Source: an uncultured Chromatiaceae bacterium | Lineage (GTDB): Bacteria; Pseudomonadota; Gammaproteobacteria; Tenderiales; Tenderiaceae | Assembly: GCA_945787785.1 (NCBI GenBank) | Contig: CALZIO010000002.1 | Location: 62,001-126,000, forward strand | DNA: 64,000 nt | Direction of reading: 5' to 3' | Notes under the pieces: generated by a model | Database searches by the model: none | Seen by the model: only the letters and a program-made list of their open reading frames with translations | Told to the model about the DNA's origin: nothing | Made by a program: the position numbers and the translations under genes | Shown: one piece after another, positions 21,517-31,096 of the stretch | Numbering within the stretch: position 1 is the stretch's first letter | Layout of the letters: each line of letters opens with the position of its first letter

Positions 21517-21593
21517 TGGGGTGAACGATGGGGCTCGAACCCACGACCACCGGAATCACAATCCGGGGCTCTACCAACTGAGCTACGCTCACC
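21517..21593 (-). tRNA. tRNA-His (GTG)
   Basis: The acceptor is GTGAGCG/CGTTCAC with one G-U pair and the extra 5' G (G-1) paired with the discriminator C, as expected for tRNA-His. The anticodon is GTG in GGATTGTGATTCC, the T arm GGGTTCGAGCCCC, and CCA is encoded. Confidence 0.95.
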
Positions 21594-21632
21594 AGAAACC
21601 GTTTTGTTATTTTTCGATCTGCGGGCTAAAGC

Positions 21633-21709
21633 TGGCGCGCCCGGCAGGACTCGAACCTGCTACCCTCGGCTTAGAAGGCCGATGCTCTATCCAGATGAGC
21701 TACGGGCGC
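21633..21709 (-). tRNA. tRNA-Arg (TCT)
   Basis: A 77-base cloverleaf with acceptor GCGCCCG/CGGGCGC, anticodon TCT in GGCCTTCTAAGCC, T arm AGGTTCGAGTCCT and an encoded CCA. Second gene of the tRNA operon. Confidence 0.95.
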
Positions 21710-21753
21710 ACATTAAAAACTAATTATTACCGACGCCGCCCGTTCGGTTAATT

Positions 21754-21830
21754 TGGTCGGGGTAGAGAGATTCGAACTCCCGACATCCTGCTCCCAAAGC
21801 AGGCGCGCTACCAGACTGCGCTATACCCCG
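21754..21830 (-). tRNA. tRNA-Pro (TGG)
   Basis: A 77-base cloverleaf with acceptor CGGGGTA/TACCCCG, anticodon TGG in GCTTTGGGAGC, T arm GAGTTCGAATCTC and an encoded CCA. First gene of the tRNA operon, about 45 bases after the predicted transcript start. Confidence 0.95.
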
Positions 21831-21880
21831 ATTTAATCTCGCCATCACCCAGTCAAAACCGGGCCACGTAAGGAGGGCAA

Positions 21881-21909
21881 ATAATACTAGCGGTAATTCA
21901 CCTCGTCAA
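21881..21909 (-). promoter_or_regulatory. Sigma-70 promoter of the Pro-Arg-His-Lys tRNA operon
   Basis: On the minus strand a -35 TTGACG and a -10 TATTAT are spaced by 17 bases. They are followed by a GC-rich start region (GCCCTCC), a discriminator typical of stringently controlled stable-RNA promoters. Confidence 0.8.
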
Positions 21910-21937
21910 TGTGTAATCTGCAATGTTTTCAACAAAC

Positions 21938-23074
21938 TTACCAATTTTCTGAACGAATCCCACGCCAGGCCAGGAAAAATGCCAGACCGCTCAGAATTGC
22001 CGCTGCTATATATGTGGCGCTGGCACCTGCCCCACTCCACAAATACCCGCTCATTAAACTGCCAACTGCGCCCCCGGCACCAAAGCTGAGGCTGCTATAA
22101 AGCGCTTGCCCCCTACCCTGATGGCGGCCAATAAAAATTTTGTGGATTAGATAAATGGCCACCGCATGATAGATTCCAAAACTGGCGGCATGCAGCAGCT
22201 GGGCAGCTATCATCACACTAAGCCAATCAACAAACCAGGCAACCAGCAACCAGCGCAGTGTTGTCAGCCCCAAACTGACCAATAACAGTGCCTTGGCGCC
22301 ATACCGCGGTAACAAACGGTGCATGACTAAAAACACGCCAATTTCGGCCACCACACCCAGCGCCCAAAGCTGCCCTATCAAGCTGCGGCTGTAGTCGTGA
22401 TCTTCCAGATAAATAGTGTAAAAGGTGTAATAAGGTCCATGACTTGCCTGCAATAAAAAACACACCACAAATACAATGATGACCTGCGGCTGCGCCAACA
22501 CCCGCCAAATCGAACCTGAATGATGTTCGGACTGAATACTAATTTCCGCTGGTACCAACCAGGTAGACATCGCTAAGCCAGCCAGCAACAACATGATCAC
22601 CACTGGAATCACACTGGTCCCGACCGAGTCCAATACGGGCCCAACTGCAACCACCGCTAGAATAAATCCAACGGACCCCCATAGACGAATACTGCTATAG
22701 CGATGTGTCTGTTCACCCAACATAGTCATCGTGGCTGCCTCGAACTGCGGTAAGGCAGCGTTCCAGAAAAAACTGAACAAACACATCACCAACACCATCC
22801 ACCAATAACTCTGGCCGAGAAATACACCTGCAAATGCAATGAGTGCCACCAGCGTTGCCACACGAATAATCTGCACACGGCGGCCACTGTGATCGGCAAT
22901 CCAGCCCCAGATATTGGGCGCCACAATCTTAGTAGCCATAATCACCGCCATCAGTTCGCCAATTTCTGCTGGACTAAAACCAAGCGACTTGAGATAAAGC
23001 GACCAATACGGAATCAACACCCCAAGCGAGGCGAAGAAAAACAGATAGAAGTTTGAAAAACGCCAGTAAGGCAT
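21938..23074 (-). CDS. MFS transporter of the phenylpropionate-permease (HcaT-like) group
   Basis: A 378-residue membrane protein with about twelve hydrophobic helices. The N-terminus (MPYWRFSNFYLFFFASLGVLIPYW) and the loop motif GWIADHSGRR are typical of MFS_1-like proteins related to HcaT and YajR-type carriers. Substrates of this group are mostly unproven, and the proposed phenylpropionate specificity should not be transferred. It lies 26 bases downstream of aroC on the same strand, so the two are probably co-transcribed. Confidence 0.85.
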   Translation of the reverse strand: MPYWRFSNFYLFFFASLGVLIPYWSLYLKSLGFSPAEIGELMAVIMATKIVAPNIWGWIADHSGRRVQIIRVATLVALIAFAGVFLGQSYWWMVLVMCLFSFFWNAALPQFEAATMTMLGEQTHRYSSIRLWGSVGFILAVVAVGPVLDSVGTSVIPVVIMLLLAGLAMSTWLVPAEISIQSEHHSGSIWRVLAQPQVIIVFVVCFLLQASHGPYYTFYTIYLEDHDYSRSLIGQLWALGVVAEIGVFLVMHRLLPRYGAKALLLVSLGLTTLRWLLVAWFVDWLSVMIAAQLLHAASFGIYHAVAIYLIHKIFIGRHQGRGQALYSSLSFGAGGAVGSLMSGYLWSGAGASATYIAAAILSGLAFFLAWRGIRSENW

Positions 23075-23100
23075 AAAGCCTTAGCCTACGGAGCCTCTGA

Positions 23101-24201
23101 TCAAGACTTGCTCGCCGGGATCACCGGCGTTTGTGAATTCACATCAAGATTTTGAGCACGATGACGCAACAGATGATCCATCAATACAATGGCCAGCATC
23201 GCCTCGGCAATTGGTGTGGCGCGAATACCAACACAGGGATCATGCCGCCCTTCAGTAACCACCTCAATCGGATTACCATTTAGATCAACGCTCTGCCCAG
23301 GCAAACGCAAGCTCGAAGTCGGTTTCAGCGCCATGCTGACAACCACATCCTGACCGGATGAAATCCCCCCCAGCACGCCACCGGCATTATTGCTCAAAAA
23401 ACCTTCAGGCGTAATTTCGTCGCGGTGTTCGGTGCCCTTCTGCTCCACACAATCAAAACCGGCGCCGACCTCCACGCCCTTCACCGCATTGATGCTCATC
23501 ATGGCATGCGCAATATCCGCCTCCAAACGATCGAAGATTGGCTCGCCCAAGCCGGGCATCATGCCGCTGGCCACTACATTGATGCGCGCACCAATGGAGT
23601 TACCTTCCTTACGCAAGGCATCCATGTACGTTTCCATTTCAGCCACCTTGTCGGCATCCGGACAAAAGAAGGGATTCTGCGTCACCTGATCCCAATCGAG
23701 TTTTTCCGCCTTGATCGGACCCAACTGGGCCAGATAACCACGAATCTCGATACCGCATTTTTCTTTCAGATATTTCTTGGCAATAGCCCCGGCCGCTACC
23801 CGCATGGCTGTTTCACGCGCAGAAGAGCGACCGCCGCCACGATAATCACGCAGACCATACTTCTGTTGGTAGGTGTAGTCGGCATGGCCGGGTCGAAAGC
23901 TATTGGCAATATTGGAATAATCTTTTGAACGCTGATCGGTGTTGTGAATGATCAAGCCAATAGGTGTGCCTGTGGTCATACCCTCAAATACACCGGAAAG
24001 GATCTGCACCTCATCCGCCTCACGCCGTTGAGTGGTATGACGCGAGGTGCCAGGCTTGCGCCGGTCGAGGTCACGCTGCAAATCAGCCTCAGTCAGCGCC
24101 AACCCAGGCGGACAACCATCGACAATACAACCCAGCGCCAGGCCATGACTTTCGCCGAAAGTGGTGACTGTGAAGAGTTTTCCAAGTGAATTTCCGGACA
24201 T
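23101..24201 (-). CDS. aroC: Chorismate synthase
   Basis: Chorismate synthase converts 5-enolpyruvylshikimate-3-phosphate to chorismate with reduced FMN, the last shared step of aromatic biosynthesis. Signatures present are [14 protein letters not shown] near the start, the RRGG-like region [18 protein letters not shown] and the late [16 protein letters not shown] block. Starting at the ATG at 24201 gives 366 residues, close to the E. coli enzyme (361). An in-frame TTG four codons earlier is less likely. prmB lies upstream beyond hemN, a variant of the usual prmB-aroC pairing. Confidence 0.96.
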   Translation of the reverse strand: MSGNSLGKLFTVTTFGESHGLALGCIVDGCPPGLALTEADLQRDLDRRKPGTSRHTTQRREADEVQILSGVFEGMTTGTPIGLIIHNTDQRSKDYSNIANSFRPGHADYTYQQKYGLRDYRGGGRSSARETAMRVAAGAIAKKYLKEKCGIEIRGYLAQLGPIKAEKLDWDQVTQNPFFCPDADKVAEMETYMDALRKEGNSIGARINVVASGMMPGLGEPIFDRLEADIAHAMMSINAVKGVEVGAGFDCVEQKGTEHRDEITPEGFLSNNAGGVLGGISSGQDVVVSMALKPTSSLRLPGQSVDLNGNPIEVVTEGRHDPCVGIRATPIAEAMLAIVLMDHLLRHRAQNLDVNSQTPVIPASKS

Positions 24202-24274
24202 AATCCCATCCAACAGATATTAATATAAATTATTGATTATCTTCATAACCTATTGAAGATACGATAGAAAGCGA

Positions 24275-25657
24275 TTATATCACCTTGGAAAAGCGCTGCT
24301 CGCTCGTCTGGCGGAAATATTTATCAAACACCATACAGACGTTACGAATCAGAAAGCGACCCGCCGGTTGCACTTCAATATGCTGGCCCTCAAGCTTGAT
24401 CAAGCCATCCTGTTGCAACTGTGCAATGTCATTTTGTTCTGACGTAAAGTAATCATCAAAACTGATTGAATATTTGGCTTCAATTGCCTGCTTGTCGAGA
24501 TCGAAATTACACATCAGCTCGGTGATGACTTCACGCCTTAGCAGGTCATCCTTGTCCAGTTCTATCCCTCGAAATACAGGCAATTGATTGGCATCGATGC
24601 GTTCGCAATATTCATCCATAGTGCGCATATTCTGGCTATAACTATTGCCGACCTTGCCAATAGAAGTCACACCCAAGCCAATCAAATCACATTCCGCATG
24701 GGTAGAGTAGCCCTGAAAATTACGATAGAGATGACCTTCGCGTTGCGCCACTGCCAACTCGTCATCCGGCTTGGCGAAATGATCCATACCAATGTAGACA
24801 TAACCCGCCTTCTCAAGGCGCTCGTTGGTCATCATCAGGATATCGAGCTTCTCAGCCGGTGCCGGTAACTCATCTTCATTGATGCGGCGCTGGGGCGGGA
24901 ACATCTCAGGCAAGTGGGCGTAGTTGAATACCGAGAGCCGATCGGGATCCACCGCCAAGATGCGATCCAGTGTCTTGCTGAAACTTTCAACCGACTGGAA
25001 CGGCAGGCCATAGATCAAGTCAATGCTGATGGATTTAAAACCCTGTTTGCGGGCATTATCCAGCGCCGCCATGGTCTCTGCTTCGCTCTGGATACGATTG
25101 ACAGCTTTTTGTACCCGCTCGTCGAAATCCTGCACCCCCAGACTCATGCGATTGAAACCCAACTCACGCAAGATAGTAATGGTTTCTGCCGTGACTTCCC
25201 GTGGATCAATCTCGATGGAATATTCACCGCTGTCATCATCACGCAGCTTGAAATGTTTGCGGGTCACGGCCATCAGCTCGCGCATCTGCTCATGACTAAT
25301 GAAAGTCGGCGTGCCGCCGCCCCAGTGAAGCTGGTCTACAACGCGATCGGAGTCAAACAGCTCGGCCTGCATAGCCATCTCTTTATAAACCCGATCAAGA
25401 TAAGGTTGAGCCTTGCTGCGGTCCTTGGTGGCAATCTTGTTACAACCACAATAGAAACAAACGGTATCGCAGAATGGAATGTGGAAATAGAGCGACAGAG
25501 GCTGTTTGGCCGCATTTGTCTGCGCAGCAATGCGGCGGTATTCCTCTTCGCCAAACTTATCGTGAAACTGCACAGCAGTGGGATACGAGGTATAACGCGG
25601 CCCCGACTTGTCATAACGTTTGATCAGTTCCAGATCAAATACCAGGGATTGGTCCAC
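24275..25657 (-). CDS. hemN: Oxygen-independent coproporphyrinogen III oxidase
   Basis: HemN is a radical-SAM enzyme that decarboxylates coproporphyrinogen III during haem synthesis without oxygen. The 460-residue protein has the cluster cysteines C63, C67 and C70 (CDTVCFYC) plus the HemN-specific following Cys72. It also has the HWGGGTPTF motif and the HemN-type C-terminal domain. The start is GTG at 25657 with AGGAG six bases upstream. It implies that the organism can make haem under low oxygen. Confidence 0.95.
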   Translation of the reverse strand: MDQSLVFDLELIKRYDKSGPRYTSYPTAVQFHDKFGEEEYRRIAAQTNAAKQPLSLYFHIPFCDTVCFYCGCNKIATKDRSKAQPYLDRVYKEMAMQAELFDSDRVVDQLHWGGGTPTFISHEQMRELMAVTRKHFKLRDDDSGEYSIEIDPREVTAETITILRELGFNRMSLGVQDFDERVQKAVNRIQSEAETMAALDNARKQGFKSISIDLIYGLPFQSVESFSKTLDRILAVDPDRLSVFNYAHLPEMFPPQRRINEDELPAPAEKLDILMMTNERLEKAGYVYIGMDHFAKPDDELAVAQREGHLYRNFQGYSTHAECDLIGLGVTSIGKVGNSYSQNMRTMDEYCERIDANQLPVFRGIELDKDDLLRREVITELMCNFDLDKQAIEAKYSISFDDYFTSEQNDIAQLQQDGLIKLEGQHIEVQPAGRFLIRNVCMVFDKYFRQTSEQRFSKVI

Positions 25658-25717
25658 ATTCCACTCCTAAGAAAACTACAATTGAGCAGTTGATTATAGG
25701 GGAAATTGATCCAGGAT

Positions 25718-26653
25718 TTAAGCTTTGCAGGCCTGCACGAACAAATCGTGATATTCGCGCAGGATCTCGGCTTGCAGCAGAAACACACCATGACCGCCAT
25801 GTTCAAACTCAAGCCAGACAAACGGGACTTCAGGAAAATGGTTCACCAGGGCTTCTTCACTATTGCCAACTTCAACCACCAACACGCCATTTTTGGTCAA
25901 ATGATTAGCTGCCTGACTCAGGATTTGCAGCACAACCGCCAGACCATCCTCACCAGCAGTCAGCCCCAATACCGGTTCACGTTTGAACTCCTCCGGCATT
26001 GAATCCATATCCTCAGCATCCACATAGGGTGGATTGGAGACAATCAGCTCATAGCGCTTGCCATCAAGCCCGGCAAACAGATCAGACTGAATCGCACGCA
26101 CTTGATGTTGTAATTGATGGCGCTCGATATTAATTCGGGTGACCTCCAGCGCCTCAGCCGAAATATCCACTGCATCCACCTCAGCCCAAGGAAACGCGGC
26201 AGCACAAGCAATGGCGATACAAGCACTACCACAACAAAGGTCGAGAATCTTCTCAGTGGCATCTTCATCCAGCCACGGGGCAAACTGTTGCTCGATCGCC
26301 TCAGCAATGGGTGAACGTGGCACCAGAACGCGCTCATCGACATAAAAACTCAAACCGCCAAACCAAGCCTCATGGGTCAAATAGGGCGCTGGCACTCGTT
26401 CATCAATGCGGCGTTGAAACAGCGTCAACACCGTCTCTTTTTCTGAATCAGTCAGGCGCGCATGGTACAGCTCAGGCGCCAGGCCGGGTTGAAGATGTAA
26501 TGCCTGCAGCACCAGAAATAAGGCTTCATCTACGGCATTGTCGGTGCCGTGACCAAAATAGAGTTTGGCTTCATTAAAACGGCTCGCTCCCCAACGAACA
26601 AAATCAACAATGGTGTCGAGCTGCGTCGCAGCTTCTTTCACATCCGTGTTCAA
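25718..26653 (-). CDS. prmB: Ribosomal protein uL3 N5-glutamine methyltransferase
   Basis: PrmB methylates a glutamine of ribosomal protein L3 using S-adenosylmethionine. The 311-residue protein has an N-terminal helical domain and a Rossmann methyltransferase domain (ILDLCCGSACIAIACA). The NPPY motif (IVSNPPYVDAEDM) is diagnostic of N5-glutamine methyltransferases. The N-terminal sequence (TIVDFVRWGASRF) and the neighbourhood point to PrmB rather than PrmC. The start appears to be TTG at 26653 with GGGA upstream; a GTG four codons later is possible. Confidence 0.9.
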   Translation of the reverse strand: MNTDVKEAATQLDTIVDFVRWGASRFNEAKLYFGHGTDNAVDEALFLVLQALHLQPGLAPELYHARLTDSEKETVLTLFQRRIDERVPAPYLTHEAWFGGLSFYVDERVLVPRSPIAEAIEQQFAPWLDEDATEKILDLCCGSACIAIACAAAFPWAEVDAVDISAEALEVTRINIERHQLQHQVRAIQSDLFAGLDGKRYELIVSNPPYVDAEDMDSMPEEFKREPVLGLTAGEDGLAVVLQILSQAANHLTKNGVLVVEVGNSEEALVNHFPEVPFVWLEFEHGGHGVFLLQAEILREYHDLFVQACKA

Positions 26654-26679
26654 AATGAATTCCCAGCTAAAAGGTTAAT

Positions 26680-27378
26680 TTAGTCGTACAGATAGGCGGA
26701 AAACAGCGGCCGCATCTTTTCCATCACCTCTTCTGCACGCATGGGAAACATACCAGAAAACACGTCCCATTCCATCAGGCTTTTTGCAATTGCACCATCC
26801 AAGCCCGCTGTTTTTAAGCGTGTTGCGAGGCCAGTGTTGACTGTCTCCAGGTTCTTGTAGATATCAATCAAGCCCTCCAGATCAACCGCCCCCTCCTTAC
26901 CTGCCTGGCGGCGGACGAATTGTGCCATGGCATAGGCTGTGACAGCACGGTAGACTGTTTCCGCCTCATTTGCCAGTGGTAAGTGGAAACGTGCGACGGG
27001 CCGGAAATAAGAGGCTCGTGGACAATCACTGGTCGCCATTAACAGGCCAATAAATGATCCAATCGCCTTTTGCACGGTGGCTGAAACAACAACAGCACGA
27101 TCAGGCGATTTCACTACCAGCTTTACCGTATCCAGCAAATCTAGTTCATTACATTCTTCAACCAGCTTGACCAGGTTCAGTGACGCAGGACAGTAGGCAT
27201 GTTTCTCAGGTTTGAGCGGACAATTACTGCATTTGTGATTTTCAAGCGTAGCCCACTCGGGCGGCTTGGCCGGCACCCAGGCGATCGGGGTCAGATTGTC
27301 GGTGCGCAGACGCAGCTCCAGCACTTTCTCTGTAGCATCAGCAAAAACCATTTGATACTGAATCTTGGTTATATCCAA
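26680..27378 (-). CDS. Conserved hypothetical protein with a CxxC...C cluster (DUF6901-like)
   Basis: A soluble 232-residue protein of unknown function. A short N-terminal beta-rich part is followed by Cys50, Cys53 and Cys63 in HKCSNCPLKPEKHAYCP, which could bind metal. A helical C-terminal region follows. The overall pattern resembles what I recall of DUF6901; this is from memory, not a search. The start is TTG at 27378, supported by AAAGAGGA seven bases upstream. It sits between ald and prmB on the minus strand, 26 bases from the prmB start, and could be co-transcribed with it. Confidence 0.75.
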   Translation of the reverse strand: MDITKIQYQMVFADATEKVLELRLRTDNLTPIAWVPAKPPEWATLENHKCSNCPLKPEKHAYCPASLNLVKLVEECNELDLLDTVKLVVKSPDRAVVVSATVQKAIGSFIGLLMATSDCPRASYFRPVARFHLPLANEAETVYRAVTAYAMAQFVRRQAGKEGAVDLEGLIDIYKNLETVNTGLATRLKTAGLDGAIAKSLMEWDVFSGMFPMRAEEVMEKMRPLFSAYLYD

Positions 27379-27413
27379 TCAGCAATCCTCTTTAAACATG
27401 ATTATTTCCCACA

Positions 27414-28520
27414 TCATAACAACTCGCTTGTAGCTTTATATTCATAGCCTAAATCCTGTGCTACTGCACGATTGGTAACTTGCCCTTTATAGACATTCAG
27501 CCCTTCCCGCAGGCCAGGATTTTGTCGCAGTGCATCTTCACCATGCTCAGCCAGCTGCAATGCATAGGGCAATGTGGCATTGGTCAATGCCATGGTTGCA
27601 GTGCGGGCACATGCCCCAGGCATATTGGTAACACAATAATGCACCACGCCTTCCTCCACATACATGGAATCCGAATGGGTAGTGGGACGGGCAGTTTCGA
27701 CGCATCCACCCTGGTCAATCGCCACATCCACAATCACTGCACCAGGACGCATTTTTTTAACTAACGCACGACTGATCAGTTTCGGCGCAGCATGACCTGG
27801 CAATAACACGGCGCCAACCACCAGGTCGGCCTCGCTGACCAGCTCTTCGATGGCATGGGACTCTGAAAATCGCGTTCTTAGTGCTGGCCCAAACAGGTCA
27901 TCCAGCTGACGTAGACGAGCGAGGTTGCTATCCAGAATAGTGACATGCGCCCCCAGACCAAGGGCCATCTTGGCTGCTTCGGTGCCAACCACGCCACCAC
28001 CAATTATCACCACATTACCGCGCTGCACTCCCGGCACACCGCCCAACAGAACACCGCGGCCACCATTGATCATCTGCAGGCCAAAGGCACCGGCCTGGAT
28101 AGCGATACGGCCAGCCACTTCACTCATTGGCACCAACAAAGGCAAACGGCCCTGTGCATCCGTCACAGTCTCATAAGCTACGCCAATCACCTTTTGTGCC
28201 AGCAGCTGCTTGGTCTGTTCCGGATCAGGGGCAAGATGCAAATAGGTGAAAAGGATCTGACACTCCCATAACAAAGGAAACTCACTCGTCTGTGGCTCCT
28301 TGACCTTGACCACCATTGGGCACTGGTAGACTTCTTTGGGACTGGGCACAATCTGTGCACCCACAGCTTGATACATCTCATCGTGGAACCCGATAGCATC
28401 ACCGGCAAGTGTCTGAACCAACACCTCATGCCCGGCGTCGATCAGGACCTTGGCGCCTGCCGGGGTTACACCAACTCTAAACTCGTGGTCTTTAATTTCC
28501 TTCGGAACACCGATCTTCAT
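27414..28520 (-). CDS. ald: Alanine dehydrogenase
   Basis: Ald interconverts L-alanine and pyruvate plus ammonia using NAD. The 368-residue protein matches the family length of about 370. It opens with MKIGVPKEIKDHEFRVG, contains the catalytic lysine region MVVKVKEPQ and the ATYLHL-like FTYLHLAPD histidine, and has the NAD-binding GGGVVGTEAAKMA motif. The ATG at 28520 follows AGGAA closely. It may support alanine use or redox balance under low oxygen, in line with hemN nearby; this is inference. Confidence 0.95.
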   Translation of the reverse strand: MKIGVPKEIKDHEFRVGVTPAGAKVLIDAGHEVLVQTLAGDAIGFHDEMYQAVGAQIVPSPKEVYQCPMVVKVKEPQTSEFPLLWECQILFTYLHLAPDPEQTKQLLAQKVIGVAYETVTDAQGRLPLLVPMSEVAGRIAIQAGAFGLQMINGGRGVLLGGVPGVQRGNVVIIGGGVVGTEAAKMALGLGAHVTILDSNLARLRQLDDLFGPALRTRFSESHAIEELVSEADLVVGAVLLPGHAAPKLISRALVKKMRPGAVIVDVAIDQGGCVETARPTTHSDSMYVEEGVVHYCVTNMPGACARTATMALTNATLPYALQLAEHGEDALRQNPGLREGLNVYKGQVTNRAVAQDLGYEYKATSELL

Positions 28521-28580
28521 TTCCTGTACTCCTTACCAGCAACAGCATTTGTATTAATTAGCTGTAGGCACTCCTTGCCA

Positions 28581-28976
28581 TTAAGCAGACCCCTGATTCT
28601 CACTCCACACTTTACGCACGTTATCAGCAAGTGTCATGGGATCAAAGGGCTTGGCGATCACTTCAATCACACCAAGCGATTTGAAATGCTCAACCTCTTG
28701 TGGTTGTACCTTAGCCGTCATAAAAATTGCGGGAACATTTTCTATGCCTGGTAGCTTACGCAATTCAGACAATGTCGTTGGACCATCCATGCCTGGCATC
28801 ATCACATCTAGCAACAGCAGATCTGGATAAAACTCACTCGCTGCGGCAATCGCCTCCTCACCACCGCTACAGACCTTCAATTCAAACCCCCCTACCGCCT
28901 CAAGGGCGATCTTGGCCACCGCTTGAATATCCGGCTCATCTTCGACATATAAGATCTTATTCAATTCGCTTGTCAT
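28581..28976 (-). CDS. Single-domain response regulator (CheY-like receiver)
   Basis: A 131-residue receiver domain with no output domain. It shows the acidic pair (VEDEPD), the phospho-acceptor Asp in LLLLDVMMPGMDG, the threonine in FMTAK and the lysine in AKPFD, so phosphotransfer chemistry looks intact. I chose the ATG at 28976 because GGAG lies six bases before it; an ATG four codons upstream also exists. There is no kinase gene beside it, so the partner is unknown. It may act by protein contact, as CheY or Spo0F do. Confidence 0.9.
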   Translation of the reverse strand: MTSELNKILYVEDEPDIQAVAKIALEAVGGFELKVCSGGEEAIAAASEFYPDLLLLDVMMPGMDGPTTLSELRKLPGIENVPAIFMTAKVQPQEVEHFKSLGVIEVIAKPFDPMTLADNVRKVWSENQGSA

Positions 28977-29159
28977 TGTGTTCTCCATTGGTCCACACCT
29001 AGTCCTTATATATAATCAGGCGCGATGAGTATTTCTTTAGCTCTAACCACTCTATCTAGTAACATAGAATTAACCAGCCAAAAAAGGTATTCTAAGGCGC
29101 TTGAATTTTTGCCTACAATTGGCTGAAATGTATTTGCTACGGATCGATGTAATTTTCCC

Positions 29160-30020
29160 ATGACACCACGAATTATTCTTGGGTTCCTTTTAGTGCTTTG
29201 CTCCTTTCCGGGTGTGTGCTCAATTACCCCCCCTCTGCCTCTGGCAGACACCGCTGAGTATCCAAAACTGGGGCTTAATCATGAGTACCTCCAGCTAGCC
29301 GCTGCTGAGGAACATGACCCGGCGGACTCTTCACCAGCTAAAACCATAGCCTACGATCCAGAGTTCCCCTACCTGCAAATACCCGCAGAACCGGACAGAC
29401 CTGGACTCGTCAGAGACACCAAGATGTTTCTTATCTACCAGGTAATGATAGTAGGCGTGCTCTACATAATGCCAGAGAGCGTGTCACAGTGGAGTGACGA
29501 TGACAAAGGCGGCAATCCATTTGACCAATGGAAAGAAAACGTCACCAGCACACGCAAGGACCAGGACGACTGGGGCATTAACTATATCGGCCATCCCTAT
29601 TTTGGTGCAGTCTATTATGTACGTGCTCGCCATCGTGGTTATGATCGCAAAGGCTCATTCTGGTATGCCGTGATTATGTCGACCATTTATGAATTTGGTA
29701 TTGAAGCACTGTTTGAACCCGTTTCGATTCAGGATTTGATCTTCACGCCCATCGGAGGGGCGATAGTCGGTGAATACTTTATGATTGCACGTGAAAACAT
29801 GAAGAGAAATATCGCTGGCAGAGGTTACGCCAGAACATCAGACAAAGTGTTCCTGTTTCTGACCGATCCATTGGGATCGATTAACAATGCCGTCAATCGC
29901 GCCTTTGGCAAGGACAAGAATAAAAAGGACGAAGCACGTCTTGAACTTTATCCCATGCTGGCAATCAGAAACTCCAGCGCCATCGATATCAAAGGCATTC
30001 AAGCTTCCTACCGCTGGTAA
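29160..30020 (+). CDS. DUF3943-type exported protein
   Basis: A 286-residue protein with a signal peptide (hydrophobic MTPRIILGFLLVLCSFPGVC). The conserved core has INYIGHPYFGAVYYVRAR and, later, YEFGIEALFEPVSIQDL, the pattern I associate with DUF3943. A hydrophobic segment near residues 90-105 and the amphipathic C-terminal half suggest association with a membrane. The function is unknown. It is followed after 12 bases by a second exported DUF gene, so the two are probably expressed together. Confidence 0.75.
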   Translation: MTPRIILGFLLVLCSFPGVCSITPPLPLADTAEYPKLGLNHEYLQLAAAEEHDPADSSPAKTIAYDPEFPYLQIPAEPDRPGLVRDTKMFLIYQVMIVGVLYIMPESVSQWSDDDKGGNPFDQWKENVTSTRKDQDDWGINYIGHPYFGAVYYVRARHRGYDRKGSFWYAVIMSTIYEFGIEALFEPVSIQDLIFTPIGGAIVGEYFMIARENMKRNIAGRGYARTSDKVFLFLTDPLGSINNAVNRAFGKDKNKKDEARLELYPMLAIRNSSAIDIKGIQASYRW

Positions 30021-30032
30021 CCCAGACTTGTA

Positions 30033-31025
30033 ATGGTAAAAAAGTTAAGTTTATTCATTATTACCCTGGGCACTCTTACTTACTTGACGAGTGCAAATGC
30101 ACTATCTCCAACACCATTTTCAATCAAAAATCTAAATCCATTCATCCATGTTTACGGGATTCCGCCAACACAACCCGCCGAACTAAAAACGGATAAAAGC
30201 TGGGCCGGCGCCATCTCTTTCGATCTCGCTAATAATTCGGTGTTTACTAACAAAGGAAGCGAGGAGATTATCCTCGATGGTGAGACTTATCGCCTTGCCG
30301 CCACATTTCGTCATGGACTTGGCCATAACAGTGAGATTGGTTTTGAGATCCCATTGATTGCCCACAGTAACGGCTTTTTAGATAACTTCATTGAAGGCTG
30401 GCATGATTTTTTCGGCTTCAGCAATTCTCAACGTAACAAGACGCCGAGTAACATGCTGCACTATGAATATGCAGCAAACAACATCACGCAAATGGGATTT
30501 GACACGCCAAATGAAGGTATCGGTGACATTCGCATATTCGCCGCTAAACAACTTAACAAAACTTCTGATAGCGCATTAAGTCTGCATGCCAGCCTTGAAC
30601 TGCCTACGGGTGATGCACAACTATTGCACGGCAGTGGAGCAATTGATGTCTCCGTGTCAGTGGCCCACATCAAACGACACTGGCTCACTTCACTAAACCT
30701 GACCACCTTTGTAAATGGCGGCCTGTCGTTTCTGGGCAACGGCGATGTGCTCCCCGACATACAAAAAAACGTAGTGGGTTTCGGCAGCGCCGGCCTAATC
30801 TGGGACAACAGAAAAAAAATCGATTTCAAGATTCAATTTGATTTTCACAGCAGCGTTTATAACAGCAACCTGAATCAGCTCGGCAACAATACGCTTCAGC
30901 TGACCGTAGGCGGCTCAGTGCACTTTAACCCTAGAGCCCGTTTGGATATTGGGGTTGGTGAAAATTTACTCACCGATACCACACCTGATTTTCTGGTTAA
31001 TCTGGCATTGAAATACAATTATTAA
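30033..31025 (+). CDS. DUF3187-type outer-membrane protein
   Basis: A 330-residue protein with a clear signal peptide (cleavage probably after SANA near residue 24). Alternating hydrophobic and polar strands run to a C-terminal aromatic-containing strand (LVNLALKYNY), typical of outer-membrane beta-barrels. The PFSIKNLNPFIHVYGIP opening and GLGHNSEIGFEIPLIAHSNG match what I recall of DUF3187. It probably forms an operon with the preceding DUF3943 gene. No substrate or partner is evident. Confidence 0.75.
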   Translation: MVKKLSLFIITLGTLTYLTSANALSPTPFSIKNLNPFIHVYGIPPTQPAELKTDKSWAGAISFDLANNSVFTNKGSEEIILDGETYRLAATFRHGLGHNSEIGFEIPLIAHSNGFLDNFIEGWHDFFGFSNSQRNKTPSNMLHYEYAANNITQMGFDTPNEGIGDIRIFAAKQLNKTSDSALSLHASLELPTGDAQLLHGSGAIDVSVSVAHIKRHWLTSLNLTTFVNGGLSFLGNGDVLPDIQKNVVGFGSAGLIWDNRKKIDFKIQFDFHSSVYNSNLNQLGNNTLQLTVGGSVHFNPRARLDIGVGENLLTDTTPDFLVNLALKYNY

Positions 31026-31096
31026 ACGCTTGCCATTAATTCGCACTATAGTGGTATGATAGTATAATTAACTAACAACGTGGGAGGAAGCAGGTG

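Noticed and set aside
21423-21830. CRISPR-like periodic repeats
   Set aside because: The periodicity comes from the shared GGTTCGA T-loops of four tRNA genes; there are no repeat-spacer units.
24914-25693. Plus-strand open frame of 259 codons
   Set aside because: Antisense to hemN, which has intact cluster motifs; no recognisable domain in the translation.
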